13,779 nt of DNA from Bdellovibrionales bacterium (GTDB lineage: Bacteria; Bdellovibrionota; Bdellovibrionia; Bdellovibrionales; JAMPXM01). Where the stretch lies: NCBI GenBank assembly GCA_005793615.1, contig SXRI01000465.1:1-13779 (forward strand). The letters run 5' to 3'. The notes under the pieces are model-generated. The model saw only the letters and a program-made list of their open reading frames with translations, searched no databases and was not told the origin of the DNA. Both the position numbers and the translations under genes were made by a program. Positions 7,648 to 13,779 of this stretch are shown here, in pieces. Within the stretch, counting starts at the first letter, position 1, and each line of letters begins with the position of its first letter.

Positions 7648-8169
7648 TCAGTGCCAGACGCGATCTTTCTGAAAGTGTAAGAGCCTATGGTGCCCCGAGC
7701 ACAACGTCATGAGATTCTCGACACGATCGCTACCGCCATCGGAAACATGCACTAGGTGATGTGAATGTAGCCACCGTCGATTCGCGCAACGTCTGCCATT
7801 TGCATCTTGGTGTGTGCACCGCCCCTGGTCGCGGAGCGTAACGGCATGATCAACCCGAGCCGGTCGCTTCGGGCGTAAGGTCGTGCGTTTCGGGCGTGTG
7901 GCCGTGCACTTCGTACCTGCCGCTGTGACCTTGCGGATTTGGCACGTGCCGCTTTTCTCTCGCTTCGCGATATTTCTTTTCAATGCGCGCTCAGCTTTTT
8001 TGACGGGATCAATTTTTTCGAGAGTGATCTCAGTCATCTGCGATAGACACTCGGCTAATGTAACCAGGCGTCCGAACCGCTGCGAAAACAGATCGCGAAT
8101 ACGCTCAAGCTCGCTCATGGTTTTTTCGGTGATACCCGCGCGTAGTTCAACCAGATCGTCGTCCTTTTT
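7648..8169 (-). pseudogene. 5'-truncated HNH endonuclease remnant
   Basis: The minus strand encodes the C-terminal part of an HNH nuclease. From an ATG at 8118 the product is 156 residues. Near its end are CTHQDANGRRC, then HSHHLVHVSDGG, ENLMTLCSGHH and a closing LLH: the Cys, His, Asn and His residues of an HNH/zinc ribbon-type fold. The protein-like reading continues upstream of the ATG in the same frame, as DLVELRAGITEKT running into MSELERIRDLF, until TGA-TAG stops at about 8170-8175. So the ATG is internal and the original N-terminal part is gone. The layout (helical segment, basic linker, C-terminal HNH) recalls a multi-copy endonuclease family I associate with Bdellovibrio. A Lys/Arg-rich linker (about 44-90 from the ATG) precedes the nuclease domain. 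It could still be translated as a small HNH protein, but decay is more likely. Confidence 0.7.
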
Positions 8170-8555
8170 CTATCAAATCAACCTGATCCTTGTGAGTATC
8201 GTTCCGGCTAGGAGTCCGCGCGCCATCTACTTCCATGATCACCTAAACTGAGCGTCTGAAATTTTCGGAGTCGTGCTAATTTCGACAATCTTTGCGCGAA
8301 GACGCGAGCTCCCGTGTAGCGGCAAGACGAGCTCGGTCAGTGCCTGTTCTCACAAACTCCAATCAGAGCGACGCGCTGGTGCGGACGTCGCAGGCGAGCG
8401 CCATTTAGCGCCCACAATTGGAAAAAATTTCCAGTCTATTTTCACTCCCGCTAAACTCGTCATCGTGAGCTCGGCGATACCCACATTAGTGCCCCTATCG
8501 AGCTGTAGATGCCATGGGCATGGTGCTTGCTGCATCTCTGCGATCGAGGTGTAGA
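8170..8555. other. 386-base stretch with no convincing gene
   Basis: No frame here gives a credible gene. On the minus strand there are short protein-like readings broken by stops: a 29-codon ORF from an ATG at about 8235 with AGGTGA just upstream, and a 36-codon stop-to-stop stretch ending near 8245 (contains LTELVLPLHGSSRLRAKI). They could be scraps of whatever preceded the HNH remnant or of another decayed gene, but I cannot match them to a family. The ribosome binding site of the next plus-strand gene is at the right end (GAGGTG, 8546-8551). I see no transfer RNA, terminal inverted repeat or attachment-type repeat. Confidence 0.4.
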
Positions 8556-9035
8556 ATGGACGTTCAAATTTCCAAGCTTCGGCTGAATCTGATGGTGGCC
8601 GTGATTTTGGTTGCTGCATCAGGACCGGCAGTTGCCGCCAGCCGCTGGAAGCCCGTATCCACTCCCGCGCTTGTGAATGCGGGACCAATGCTTCTTGCGC
8701 GCCTCAATGTTCAAGGTCGTAACTATGCGCTCTACCGAGACATGCAAACTCAAGGATATCTGTTTGCGACGAAAGGGCGTCGAGAGCCCATTGGTGACAG
8801 CCTTGCCCGTGCCATTCGAAGTGATGTTGTCAATTTGGCTTGGAAAATCGAATACCAGGCCAAACTCGCGAAACAAATTCGGGGTTCCTGCCAAAAAACC
8901 GCAGCCTTAGTCGTCGTGCCGGCGACAGATGATTTAGTCCAGATCTGCAGCGTCGAGCGCAGCTATCTGCGCGATGCCCAGGCACTTAGTGGTCGCATCG
9001 ACAAATTGCTGGCGCGAAAAGTGGCCCGTCGCTAA
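8556..9035 (+). CDS. Small secreted protein of unknown function
   Basis: The ATG at 8556 is chosen over the more upstream in-frame ATGs at 8514 and 8520 because GAGGTG (8546-8551) precedes it and because it places a clean signal peptide at the N-terminus: basic MDVQISKLRLN, hydrophobic core LMVAVILVAASG, and an AVA-A type cleavage site at about residue 27. The mature part is about 130 residues, basic at the C-terminal end, with only two cysteines (112 and 131), which could form a disulfide in the periplasm. I recognise no domain. It may form a unit with the signal-peptide gene that starts 184 bases downstream, but the gap is long enough for a separate promoter. Confidence 0.65.
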   Translation: MDVQISKLRLNLMVAVILVAASGPAVAASRWKPVSTPALVNAGPMLLARLNVQGRNYALYRDMQTQGYLFATKGRREPIGDSLARAIRSDVVNLAWKIEYQAKLAKQIRGSCQKTAALVVVPATDDLVQICSVERSYLRDAQALSGRIDKLLARKVARR

Positions 9036-9219
9036 GGCCAAGGCAATAGAAAAATCCAGTTTTGCAACACCTTCCAGGGTGTACATCTTATCGACGGCCT
9101 TCGCCGCTCCAACTACGCCTATATCCTATTCCGACGAGGCACAGACGTTGCTAAACGCTTGCAGAGCAAGTGAAACCAATGATCTCCGATTGTCCTCGAA
9201 CTAGAATGGCAGAGCCAAG

Positions 9220-10380
9220 ATGCGCGGTTTAAATAAATTTGTCATGACGGCACTTTGTGCCTATTTGCTTTGTGCGCTTCCCACGGTGCGCGCCGAACAG
9301 ATGACAGGTTCTTTGCAGAAACCAATGGAAGTGCGTGTCTATGATACGTTGAGCGGTATTTTCACGGCTCCATCCTCGGGTGGCGAACTTCGCCAATTGT
9401 TGGTAGCGCCGACGGAAAGCTCGTACTTCAGCGATGGCAGTGCTGTGCAAATCGGTGGCCGCCTCGGCGACGTGGAGTTCATTTACGATCCTTCATTGCT
9501 GATTGACCAGCGTGAAGCCTTAGCTACGCTCCATGATTTGCGTATGAACTCGCGTCTGATGCGCTCGGCGGCCTATCGGGACAAGTTGAAAGAAGAAGTT
9601 GTCGTTCCGCTTTCGACGGCAAACAACGAAGACCTCAGGCCTCTGAAGTCTTTTTCACGGCAAGATCTGCAACTCTTCCTCGGGCGTAAGACGTCGTATC
9701 TCGAGAAGGTGGCCACGGTTCTTAGCAGCCTTCGTCTACCGGCCGAGGCCGTGAATCGCGTTGTTACGCTGTTAAATGATCAGTTCTACAAACACGCCGA
9801 AGTCGTTAGTCGGGCCAATACCAATGCCACGGCGATCAGCTTCAATATCGGAATAGGTGCGGGTTTGCCGGATTGGTTTCTAAAGCAACTTCGCAAAGTA
9901 CCTCTGCTCGCCCGTGTGCCTGAAAAGGCGGGTTTCTTTATCGGTTTTTCAGTCGGGCTCGCGATCGTCCACTCGATGGAGGATGGCCGACCGCGACTTC
10001 GCCTTGAACCATTCGCAGATTTCCGCCGAAGCGAGAAAATCTACGGTGCGCTGCTGTCGGTGAATACTTCGATCTCGGTTTCAACAGAGATTCTGATTCC
10101 CAGAGGCGGCGTGAGTGATGGCGCGCACTCGCGCTTCATTTCTTTCAGCGGCACGGCCTTGACATCTTCACCGAGTTCGTTGGGCATCAGCCGCACGGTA
10201 GTAGGGATTTCGTTTCCTCCATTTGGCGGCAGGTTCACCGTGATTCAAGGAAAAAATCACAGTTTCCGCGTCGATGGCACTGGGCTCGCTAGTCTCAAAC
10301 AATATGTCAGCGAGTACTTTCAGAATGAAATGCCAGTGGTGCGTCGCCTTTCTTGCCGGGCCCTGTTTTCCGGCTCTTAA
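9220..10380 (+). CDS. Exported protein of unknown function
   Basis: This 386-residue protein begins with a signal peptide: MRGLNK, hydrophobic stretch FVMTALCAYLLCALPT, cleavage near VRA-EQ at residue 25. The mature part has no family I recognise. It includes a charged helical middle (about 90-190), then a run of alternating and glycine-rich segments (about 205-350) such as ISFNIGIGAGLP and FFIGFSVGLAIV, which could be beta-structure at or in the outer membrane; this is an impression only. The ATG at 9220 has a weak ribosome binding site; an in-frame ATG at 9244 would cut into the signal peptide and is less likely. The last four bases (TTAA) are shared with the stop of the convergent minus-strand gene. 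Confidence 0.75.
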   Translation: MRGLNKFVMTALCAYLLCALPTVRAEQMTGSLQKPMEVRVYDTLSGIFTAPSSGGELRQLLVAPTESSYFSDGSAVQIGGRLGDVEFIYDPSLLIDQREALATLHDLRMNSRLMRSAAYRDKLKEEVVVPLSTANNEDLRPLKSFSRQDLQLFLGRKTSYLEKVATVLSSLRLPAEAVNRVVTLLNDQFYKHAEVVSRANTNATAISFNIGIGAGLPDWFLKQLRKVPLLARVPEKAGFFIGFSVGLAIVHSMEDGRPRLRLEPFADFRRSEKIYGALLSVNTSISVSTEILIPRGGVSDGAHSRFISFSGTALTSSPSSLGISRTVVGISFPPFGGRFTVIQGKNHSFRVDGTGLASLKQYVSEYFQNEMPVVRRLSCRALFSGS

Positions 10381-11369
10381 CCCAACGTCGGCGTGATCAC
10401 ACCCTCTGGGCGAGAGGCAAGCTCTTGACGGAAAAAAGCCAAAGTCTGCTGCAGGCCTTCTTCAAGCGACACACTCGGTCGCCAAGCAAGTGACTCCTCA
10501 GCGCGAGAGATATCAGGCCGCCGCTGTTTGGGATCATTTTCAGGAAGCGGCAGATGGCGAACCGGCGTTTTGTTGCCGATCAGTTGGTTCACGATCAAGG
10601 CTATTTCCAAAACGGTATTTTCGCGTGGATTACCGATATTCACTGGTCCAGTAATCGAACCCTGCATCAGCTTCATGAGGCCAAGAGCCAAATCAGACAC
10701 GTAACAAAAGCTGCGCGTCTGCGAACCATTTCCATAAACCGATAATGCCTGGCCTTGGAGTGCCTGCATGAAGAAATTCGGAATGATTCGTCCGTCGTCA
10801 GGGCGCATGCGGGGGCCGTAGGTATTAAAGATCCGCGCCACACGAATATCCACTCCATAGGCGCGGTGATAAGAGAAACTCAAAGCCTCGCCATAGCGTT
10901 TCGCTTCGTCGTAGCAACTGCGTGGTCCGATGGGATTAACGTTTCCGAAATAATCCTCGCGTTGCGGATGAACTGCGGGGTCGCCATAAACCTCGCTAGT
11001 TGACGCGAAAAGAATACGTGCTTTGGTGGCGCGTGCAAGCTCGAGAAGGTGAGCATGGCCCTGTGAGGCGGTGTTCATAATGAACACTGGTAGTCGCGAA
11101 AAGTCGACCGGAGACGCCGGTGAGGCGAGGTTATAAATCTGATCAAACTCTAGACCTTGAAGCGCTTGCGGATCGTTGATATCGCGCTCAAGAAACTCCG
11201 CACCTTGCGAAAGCGCTGTCTGAAGATTCTGCTTTCTTCCGGTAATGAGATTGTCGACAACGGTGACGCGAAAGCCCTGAGCCAGCAAAAGGTCACAGAG
11301 GTGACTGCCGATGAAACCGGCGCCACCGGCTACCAAGACTGATTTTTGCTGCGTCTTCACTCCAGACAT
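10377..11369 (-). CDS. uxs: UDP-glucuronate decarboxylase (UDP-xylose synthase)
   Basis: This 330-residue short-chain dehydrogenase-type enzyme is predicted to convert UDP-glucuronate to UDP-xylose with bound NAD. It shows the Rossmann motif GGAGFIGSH (15-23), a D at the end of strand 2 (VVDN, 37-40), TSEVYGDP (124-131), and the catalytic YDEAK, Tyr153 and Lys157, in the context NPIGPRSCYDEAKR. The Glu in TSEVYG and that context are typical of the decarboxylase branch rather than of dTDP-glucose 4,6-dehydratases. Start at 11369 follows AAAGG on the minus strand. The gene lies 16 bases downstream of ugd, whose product makes its substrate, so they form one operon. A 4-ketopentose-forming variant or related epimerase cannot be excluded. 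The C-terminus overlaps the end of the convergent gene by 4 bases. Confidence 0.9.
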   Translation of the reverse strand: MSGVKTQQKSVLVAGGAGFIGSHLCDLLLAQGFRVTVVDNLITGRKQNLQTALSQGAEFLERDINDPQALQGLEFDQIYNLASPASPVDFSRLPVFIMNTASQGHAHLLELARATKARILFASTSEVYGDPAVHPQREDYFGNVNPIGPRSCYDEAKRYGEALSFSYHRAYGVDIRVARIFNTYGPRMRPDDGRIIPNFFMQALQGQALSVYGNGSQTRSFCYVSDLALGLMKLMQGSITGPVNIGNPRENTVLEIALIVNQLIGNKTPVRHLPLPENDPKQRRPDISRAEESLAWRPSVSLEEGLQQTLAFFRQELASRPEGVITPTLG

Positions 11370-11385
11370 CTCAAACCTTTCTCAA

Positions 11386-12696
11386 TTAACTCTTGCCGAT
11401 AGTCAGCGATTGCCGACCGATGCAATAATATGCGAGTCCGGCGCGTTTCGCTTTTTCGGGATCAAGCACATTGCGGCCGTCGAAAACCACCGGGCTCTTA
11501 AGAAGCGCCTTAATCTGTTCAAGGTCAGGAGTGCGGAACTCGTTCCACTCGGTGACGATGGCCAACGCATCAGCGCCTTTAAGGGCTTCAAGCGCCGTCG
11601 ATGTAATCTCAAAAGGTGTCTTGGTCGCGGCACGGGCTGTCTCGGCGGCTACTGGATCATAGGCGCGCACACGGGCGCCGGCGGCAACGAGTTTCTCAAT
11701 TAAATAAAGAGCCGGAGCTTCGCGAACATCATCGGTACGAGGTTTAAAGGCCAAGCCCCACATGGCGATGGTTTTACCCGAGAGATCACCGAAGTGTTTC
11801 TTCATGCGCTCATAGAGAACCAGTTTCTGGCGGTCGTTGACTTCATCGGCGGCTTGCACCACATCCATGGCAACGCCCGCGGCGCGCCCCGTGTGCACCA
11901 ACGCCTTGACGTCTTTAGGAAAGCAGCTTCCGCCAAAACCGACTCCTGGATGAAAGAAGGCCGGGTTGATTCGGCGATCGCTGGTAAATCCTTTGCGCAC
12001 CTGATTGATATCGGCGCCGAGTTCATCCGCCAGGAGCGCGAGCTCATTGATGAAGCTGATCTTTACCGATAAAAACGCATTGGCGGCATACTTGGTCATT
12101 TCAGCCGAGGTGTTATCCATAAATAAAATCGGATTACCATTTTTCACGAACGGATCATAAAGTTCGCGCATCACCGTTTCGGCTTCCGTCGAGGAGCAGC
12201 CGATGACCACGCGGTCCGGGCGCAGGAAGTCCTCGATCGCCGCACCTTCTTTTAAAAACTCCGGGTTACTGACGATTTCGAGAGGAAACTTGCAGCGTTC
12301 AGCGCAATGCGCACGCAACTTTTTCGCGGTCCCTACGGGAACGGTGCTCTTGAGAACGACAAATTTCTTTTCATTCGCAGCCTGGCAAATGCCGTCGATC
12401 ACGCTCAGGGTCGGCCCGAGATCGGCGCTACCATCGGCTTTTTCGGGAGTGCCGACGGCGATAAAAACCACCTGTGCCGAGCGTACGGCCGCCGGCAAAT
12501 CGGTCGTAAAGACCAAGCGGGCCTTTGCTTGCTCAAGCAGATCCTCAAGGCCTGGCTCATAAATCGGAATCTGCCCTTTATTGAGCAGTTCAATCTTTGC
12601 CGGAAGATCAACGCATGTGACGTTATGCCCTGCGTCCGCAAAGCAAACTCCAGCAACCAAACCCACATAACCCGTACCGATAACCGTGACCTTCAC
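11386..12696 (-). CDS. ugd: UDP-glucose 6-dehydrogenase
   Basis: Predicted to oxidise UDP-glucose to UDP-glucuronate with two NAD. The 436-residue length is normal for bacterial Ugd. Visible features are the N-terminal Rossmann motif GTGYVGLV (7-14), STVPVGT (117-123), SNPEFLKEGAAIEDF (143-157), the central-helix Lys202 and Asn206 in TKYAANAFL, and the catalytic Cys258 in GGSCFPKD. The C-terminal UDP-binding domain follows, with WGLAFKPRTDDVREAP. Translation starts with GTG at 12696, preceded by a strong GGAGG (12704-12708, minus strand) seven bases away. The downstream UDP-glucuronate decarboxylase gene makes this a two-step route to UDP-xylose for an envelope or surface glycan. Confidence 0.95.
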   Translation of the reverse strand: MKVTVIGTGYVGLVAGVCFADAGHNVTCVDLPAKIELLNKGQIPIYEPGLEDLLEQAKARLVFTTDLPAAVRSAQVVFIAVGTPEKADGSADLGPTLSVIDGICQAANEKKFVVLKSTVPVGTAKKLRAHCAERCKFPLEIVSNPEFLKEGAAIEDFLRPDRVVIGCSSTEAETVMRELYDPFVKNGNPILFMDNTSAEMTKYAANAFLSVKISFINELALLADELGADINQVRKGFTSDRRINPAFFHPGVGFGGSCFPKDVKALVHTGRAAGVAMDVVQAADEVNDRQKLVLYERMKKHFGDLSGKTIAMWGLAFKPRTDDVREAPALYLIEKLVAAGARVRAYDPVAAETARAATKTPFEITSTALEALKGADALAIVTEWNEFRTPDLEQIKALLKSPVVFDGRNVLDPEKAKRAGLAYYCIGRQSLTIGKS

Positions 12697-12950
12697 GTCA
12701 AAGCCTCCGCTTAAGAAAATCCACTTCTGCCGTCATATCACAGGGCATTCTTCACAGGGCAGAAAATACCTCAAAAAACACCACTCAAGATGCCCTAGAA
12801 AAGGCCGTGGGGATAGCTTAAAAACTAGGCATCGTTTGTTGGGATTGGCCAATAAAAGTGCCTCTAATTTGCAGCGATGTAAGCAGTTAGTTGGCAAAGC
12901 TCCTCGAACTCGCCTATATTTGCTTCGTCTCTGGAGGAGTGAACACCAAT
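12697..12950. promoter_or_regulatory. Divergent intergenic region between ugd and the flippase-like gene
   Basis: These 254 bases must contain the promoters for ugd (leftward) and the flippase-like gene (rightward). Visible elements are the ugd ribosome binding site (12704-12708), the direct repeats at 12738-12761, a perfect 10-base palindrome ATTGGCCAAT at 12844-12853, and the ribosome binding site GGAGGAG at 12933-12939. I could not pick out a well-matched -35/-10 pair on either strand. Confidence 0.4.
12738..12761. repeat. Tandem 10-base direct repeat upstream of ugd
   Basis: TCACAGGGCA occurs at 12738-12747 and again, identical, at 12752-12761, with TTCT between (14-base period). An inverted partial copy, TGCCCT, is at 12791-12796. 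The repeats lie 42-65 bases upstream of the ugd start in the divergent intergenic region, where an operator would be expected. Two or three half-sites of this kind are typical of a regulator binding region, but none is known here. Confidence 0.4.
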
Positions 12951-13779
12951 ATGACAAGTGATGAGAGAGCGAAGATGAAGGCAGGGCATGACGTCAGCAC
13001 GGTTGCCGAAGATCCAGATTTGGCGGTGGCATCAGCCAAGGCACATCCGCTAAAGACCGCTGTACAAACGGTGATCAAAGTCGGTGTAGCTGTGGCGCTC
13101 ATCTACTGGATGATTAACAAGGGCGTTCTCAACGTTGGAGCCGTGATGAGCTTGGCCACGCCGACAATGGTGGCCTTTTGCTTGTTCTGTGTGATGACGC
13201 AGATCTTTATCAACAATTATCGCTGGCTCTTATTGATGAGGGCGCAAGGTCTTGACAGCACGATAGGGCATACCTTGCCGCTCTCGTTCATCGGCATGTT
13301 TTTCAATTTCTTCATGCCCGGTGGAGTCGGCGGTGATGTGATCAAAGGCTACTATTTGCTGCAAGATATGCCGCAAAAGAAGGTCGCGGCGGCGATCAGT
13401 ATTTTCATGGATCGTATGGTTGGATTTTTCGTCATGATCGGCACGGCTTTTTTGGCGGTGTTTTTCAACTGGGGATCAGTTTCGCATAGCCCTGAGCTGC
13501 AATCAGTCGCGGTCGGCGTTCTGCTGCTCTTTACGGCCTTTATCGCCTTTTCACCCTGGCTCTATCGCGGCGTCTCGGGAAACGTCTTTTCGATGCCTGG
13601 TTGGGTGAGTTGATTTTCGTCAAACTTCCTGGCGGCGACAAACTACGCAAAATCTATGATGTCGTGCATGGCTTTCGTCAGCATCCCAAACTTTTCTTTT
13701 GGGCGTGCTTCTTGAGTGTGGGTAACCAGATTTTAACCGTCGCGTTCGTAGCGGTGCTTGCTGCGGCCATGGGTATCAC
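12951..13779 (+). CDS. UPF0104 / flippase-like membrane protein, frameshifted and cut by the window edge
   Basis: The protein belongs to the multi-span family of lysylphosphatidylglycerol synthase membrane domain-like or flippase-like proteins (UPF0104). Hydrophobic segments lie at about residues 41-60, 72-90, 107-122, 145-172 and 185-203. The hallmark is FFNFFMPGGVGGDVIKGYY (117-135), followed by the basic IFMDRMVGFF. The first frame stops with TGA at 13611-13613 (220 residues). From about 13562-13583 the -1 frame gives an uninterrupted continuation to the edge: RLFDAWLGELIF, VKLPGGDKLRKIYDVVHGF, then another hydrophobic segment. This is what the rest of such a protein should look like. So the two frames are one gene with a frame break. 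The ATG at 12951 is used, with GGAGGAG at 12933-12939 rather far away; ATG 12975 is an alternative. It is divergent from ugd and may handle a lipid-linked sugar, but that is inference. Confidence 0.75.
13577..13583 (+). other. GGGAAAC heptamer at the frame break (possible -1 slippery site or indel spot)
   Basis: In the first reading frame the codons here are TCG GGA AAC, so G-GGA-AAC fits the X-XXY-YYZ layout of a -1 slippery site exactly. A slip here would read on as CGT CTT TTC GAT, the frame that continues the protein. A loss of one A in the AAA run would explain the break equally well. Only a weak stem (around 13606-13627) is seen downstream, and no upstream Shine-Dalgarno-like stimulator. 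Confidence 0.3.

Noticed and set aside
8350..8688. 112-codon minus-strand ORF
   Set aside because: It overlaps the signal-peptide gene on the other strand, has unconvincing composition and no good ribosome binding site.
9067..9082. Hairpin ACACC-TTCCAG-GGTGT between the two secreted-protein genes
   Set aside because: The stem is only five bases and no T-run follows, so a terminator call is not supported.
12844..12853. Palindrome ATTGGCCAAT as an operator
   Set aside because: A single 10-base palindrome without a second copy is expected by chance often enough; it is mentioned only within the intergenic entry.
12891..12950. Upstream start (12891) for the flippase-like gene
   Set aside because: It would put the strong GGAGGAG inside the coding region and adds residues unlike the family; a GTG at 12939 is too close to that site.

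Overview
This window looks like the chromosome of a free-living or predatory Gram-negative bacterium. The best guess is Bdellovibrionota or a relative. Three things suggest this: a fused NuoCD subunit, a short NuoG, and a degraded HNH endonuclease resembling a family I associate with Bdellovibrio. The lineage is inferred, not proven. I see no RNA gene, CRISPR array, insertion sequence or origin.

The left half (about 262-7600, plus strand) is a tight operon for respiratory complex I: nuoB, a fused nuoCD, nuoE, nuoF, nuoG and nuoI. Junctions are short gaps or overlaps. These six genes encode all seven peripheral (hydrophilic) arm subunits, from NADH oxidation at FMN in NuoF, through the iron-sulfur chain in NuoE, NuoF, NuoG and NuoI, to N2 in NuoB at the quinone pocket of NuoB/NuoD. 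None of the membrane-arm genes (nuoA, H, J-N) is present. nuoH is missing from its usual place between nuoG and nuoI. A 337-residue gene of unknown function follows nuoI after 15 bases and appears to belong to the operon. At the far left edge, divergent from nuoB, is the first part of an exported or membrane protein.

The middle (about 7601-10380) is accessory. It holds a 5'-truncated HNH endonuclease remnant on the minus strand, a 386-base stretch with no convincing gene, and two plus-strand genes for proteins with signal peptides that I cannot assign to a family.

The right part (10377-13779) concerns sugar nucleotides and the envelope. On the minus strand, a UDP-glucose 6-dehydrogenase is followed by a UDP-glucuronate decarboxylase; together they convert UDP-glucose to UDP-glucuronate and then UDP-xylose. 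Divergent from them is a multi-membrane-span UPF0104/flippase-like protein. Its reading frame breaks near 13557-13583 and continues in the -1 frame to the window edge. The break zone contains the heptamer GGGAAAC in the register of a -1 slippery site, so an indel or sequencing error, or less likely programmed frameshifting, could explain it.
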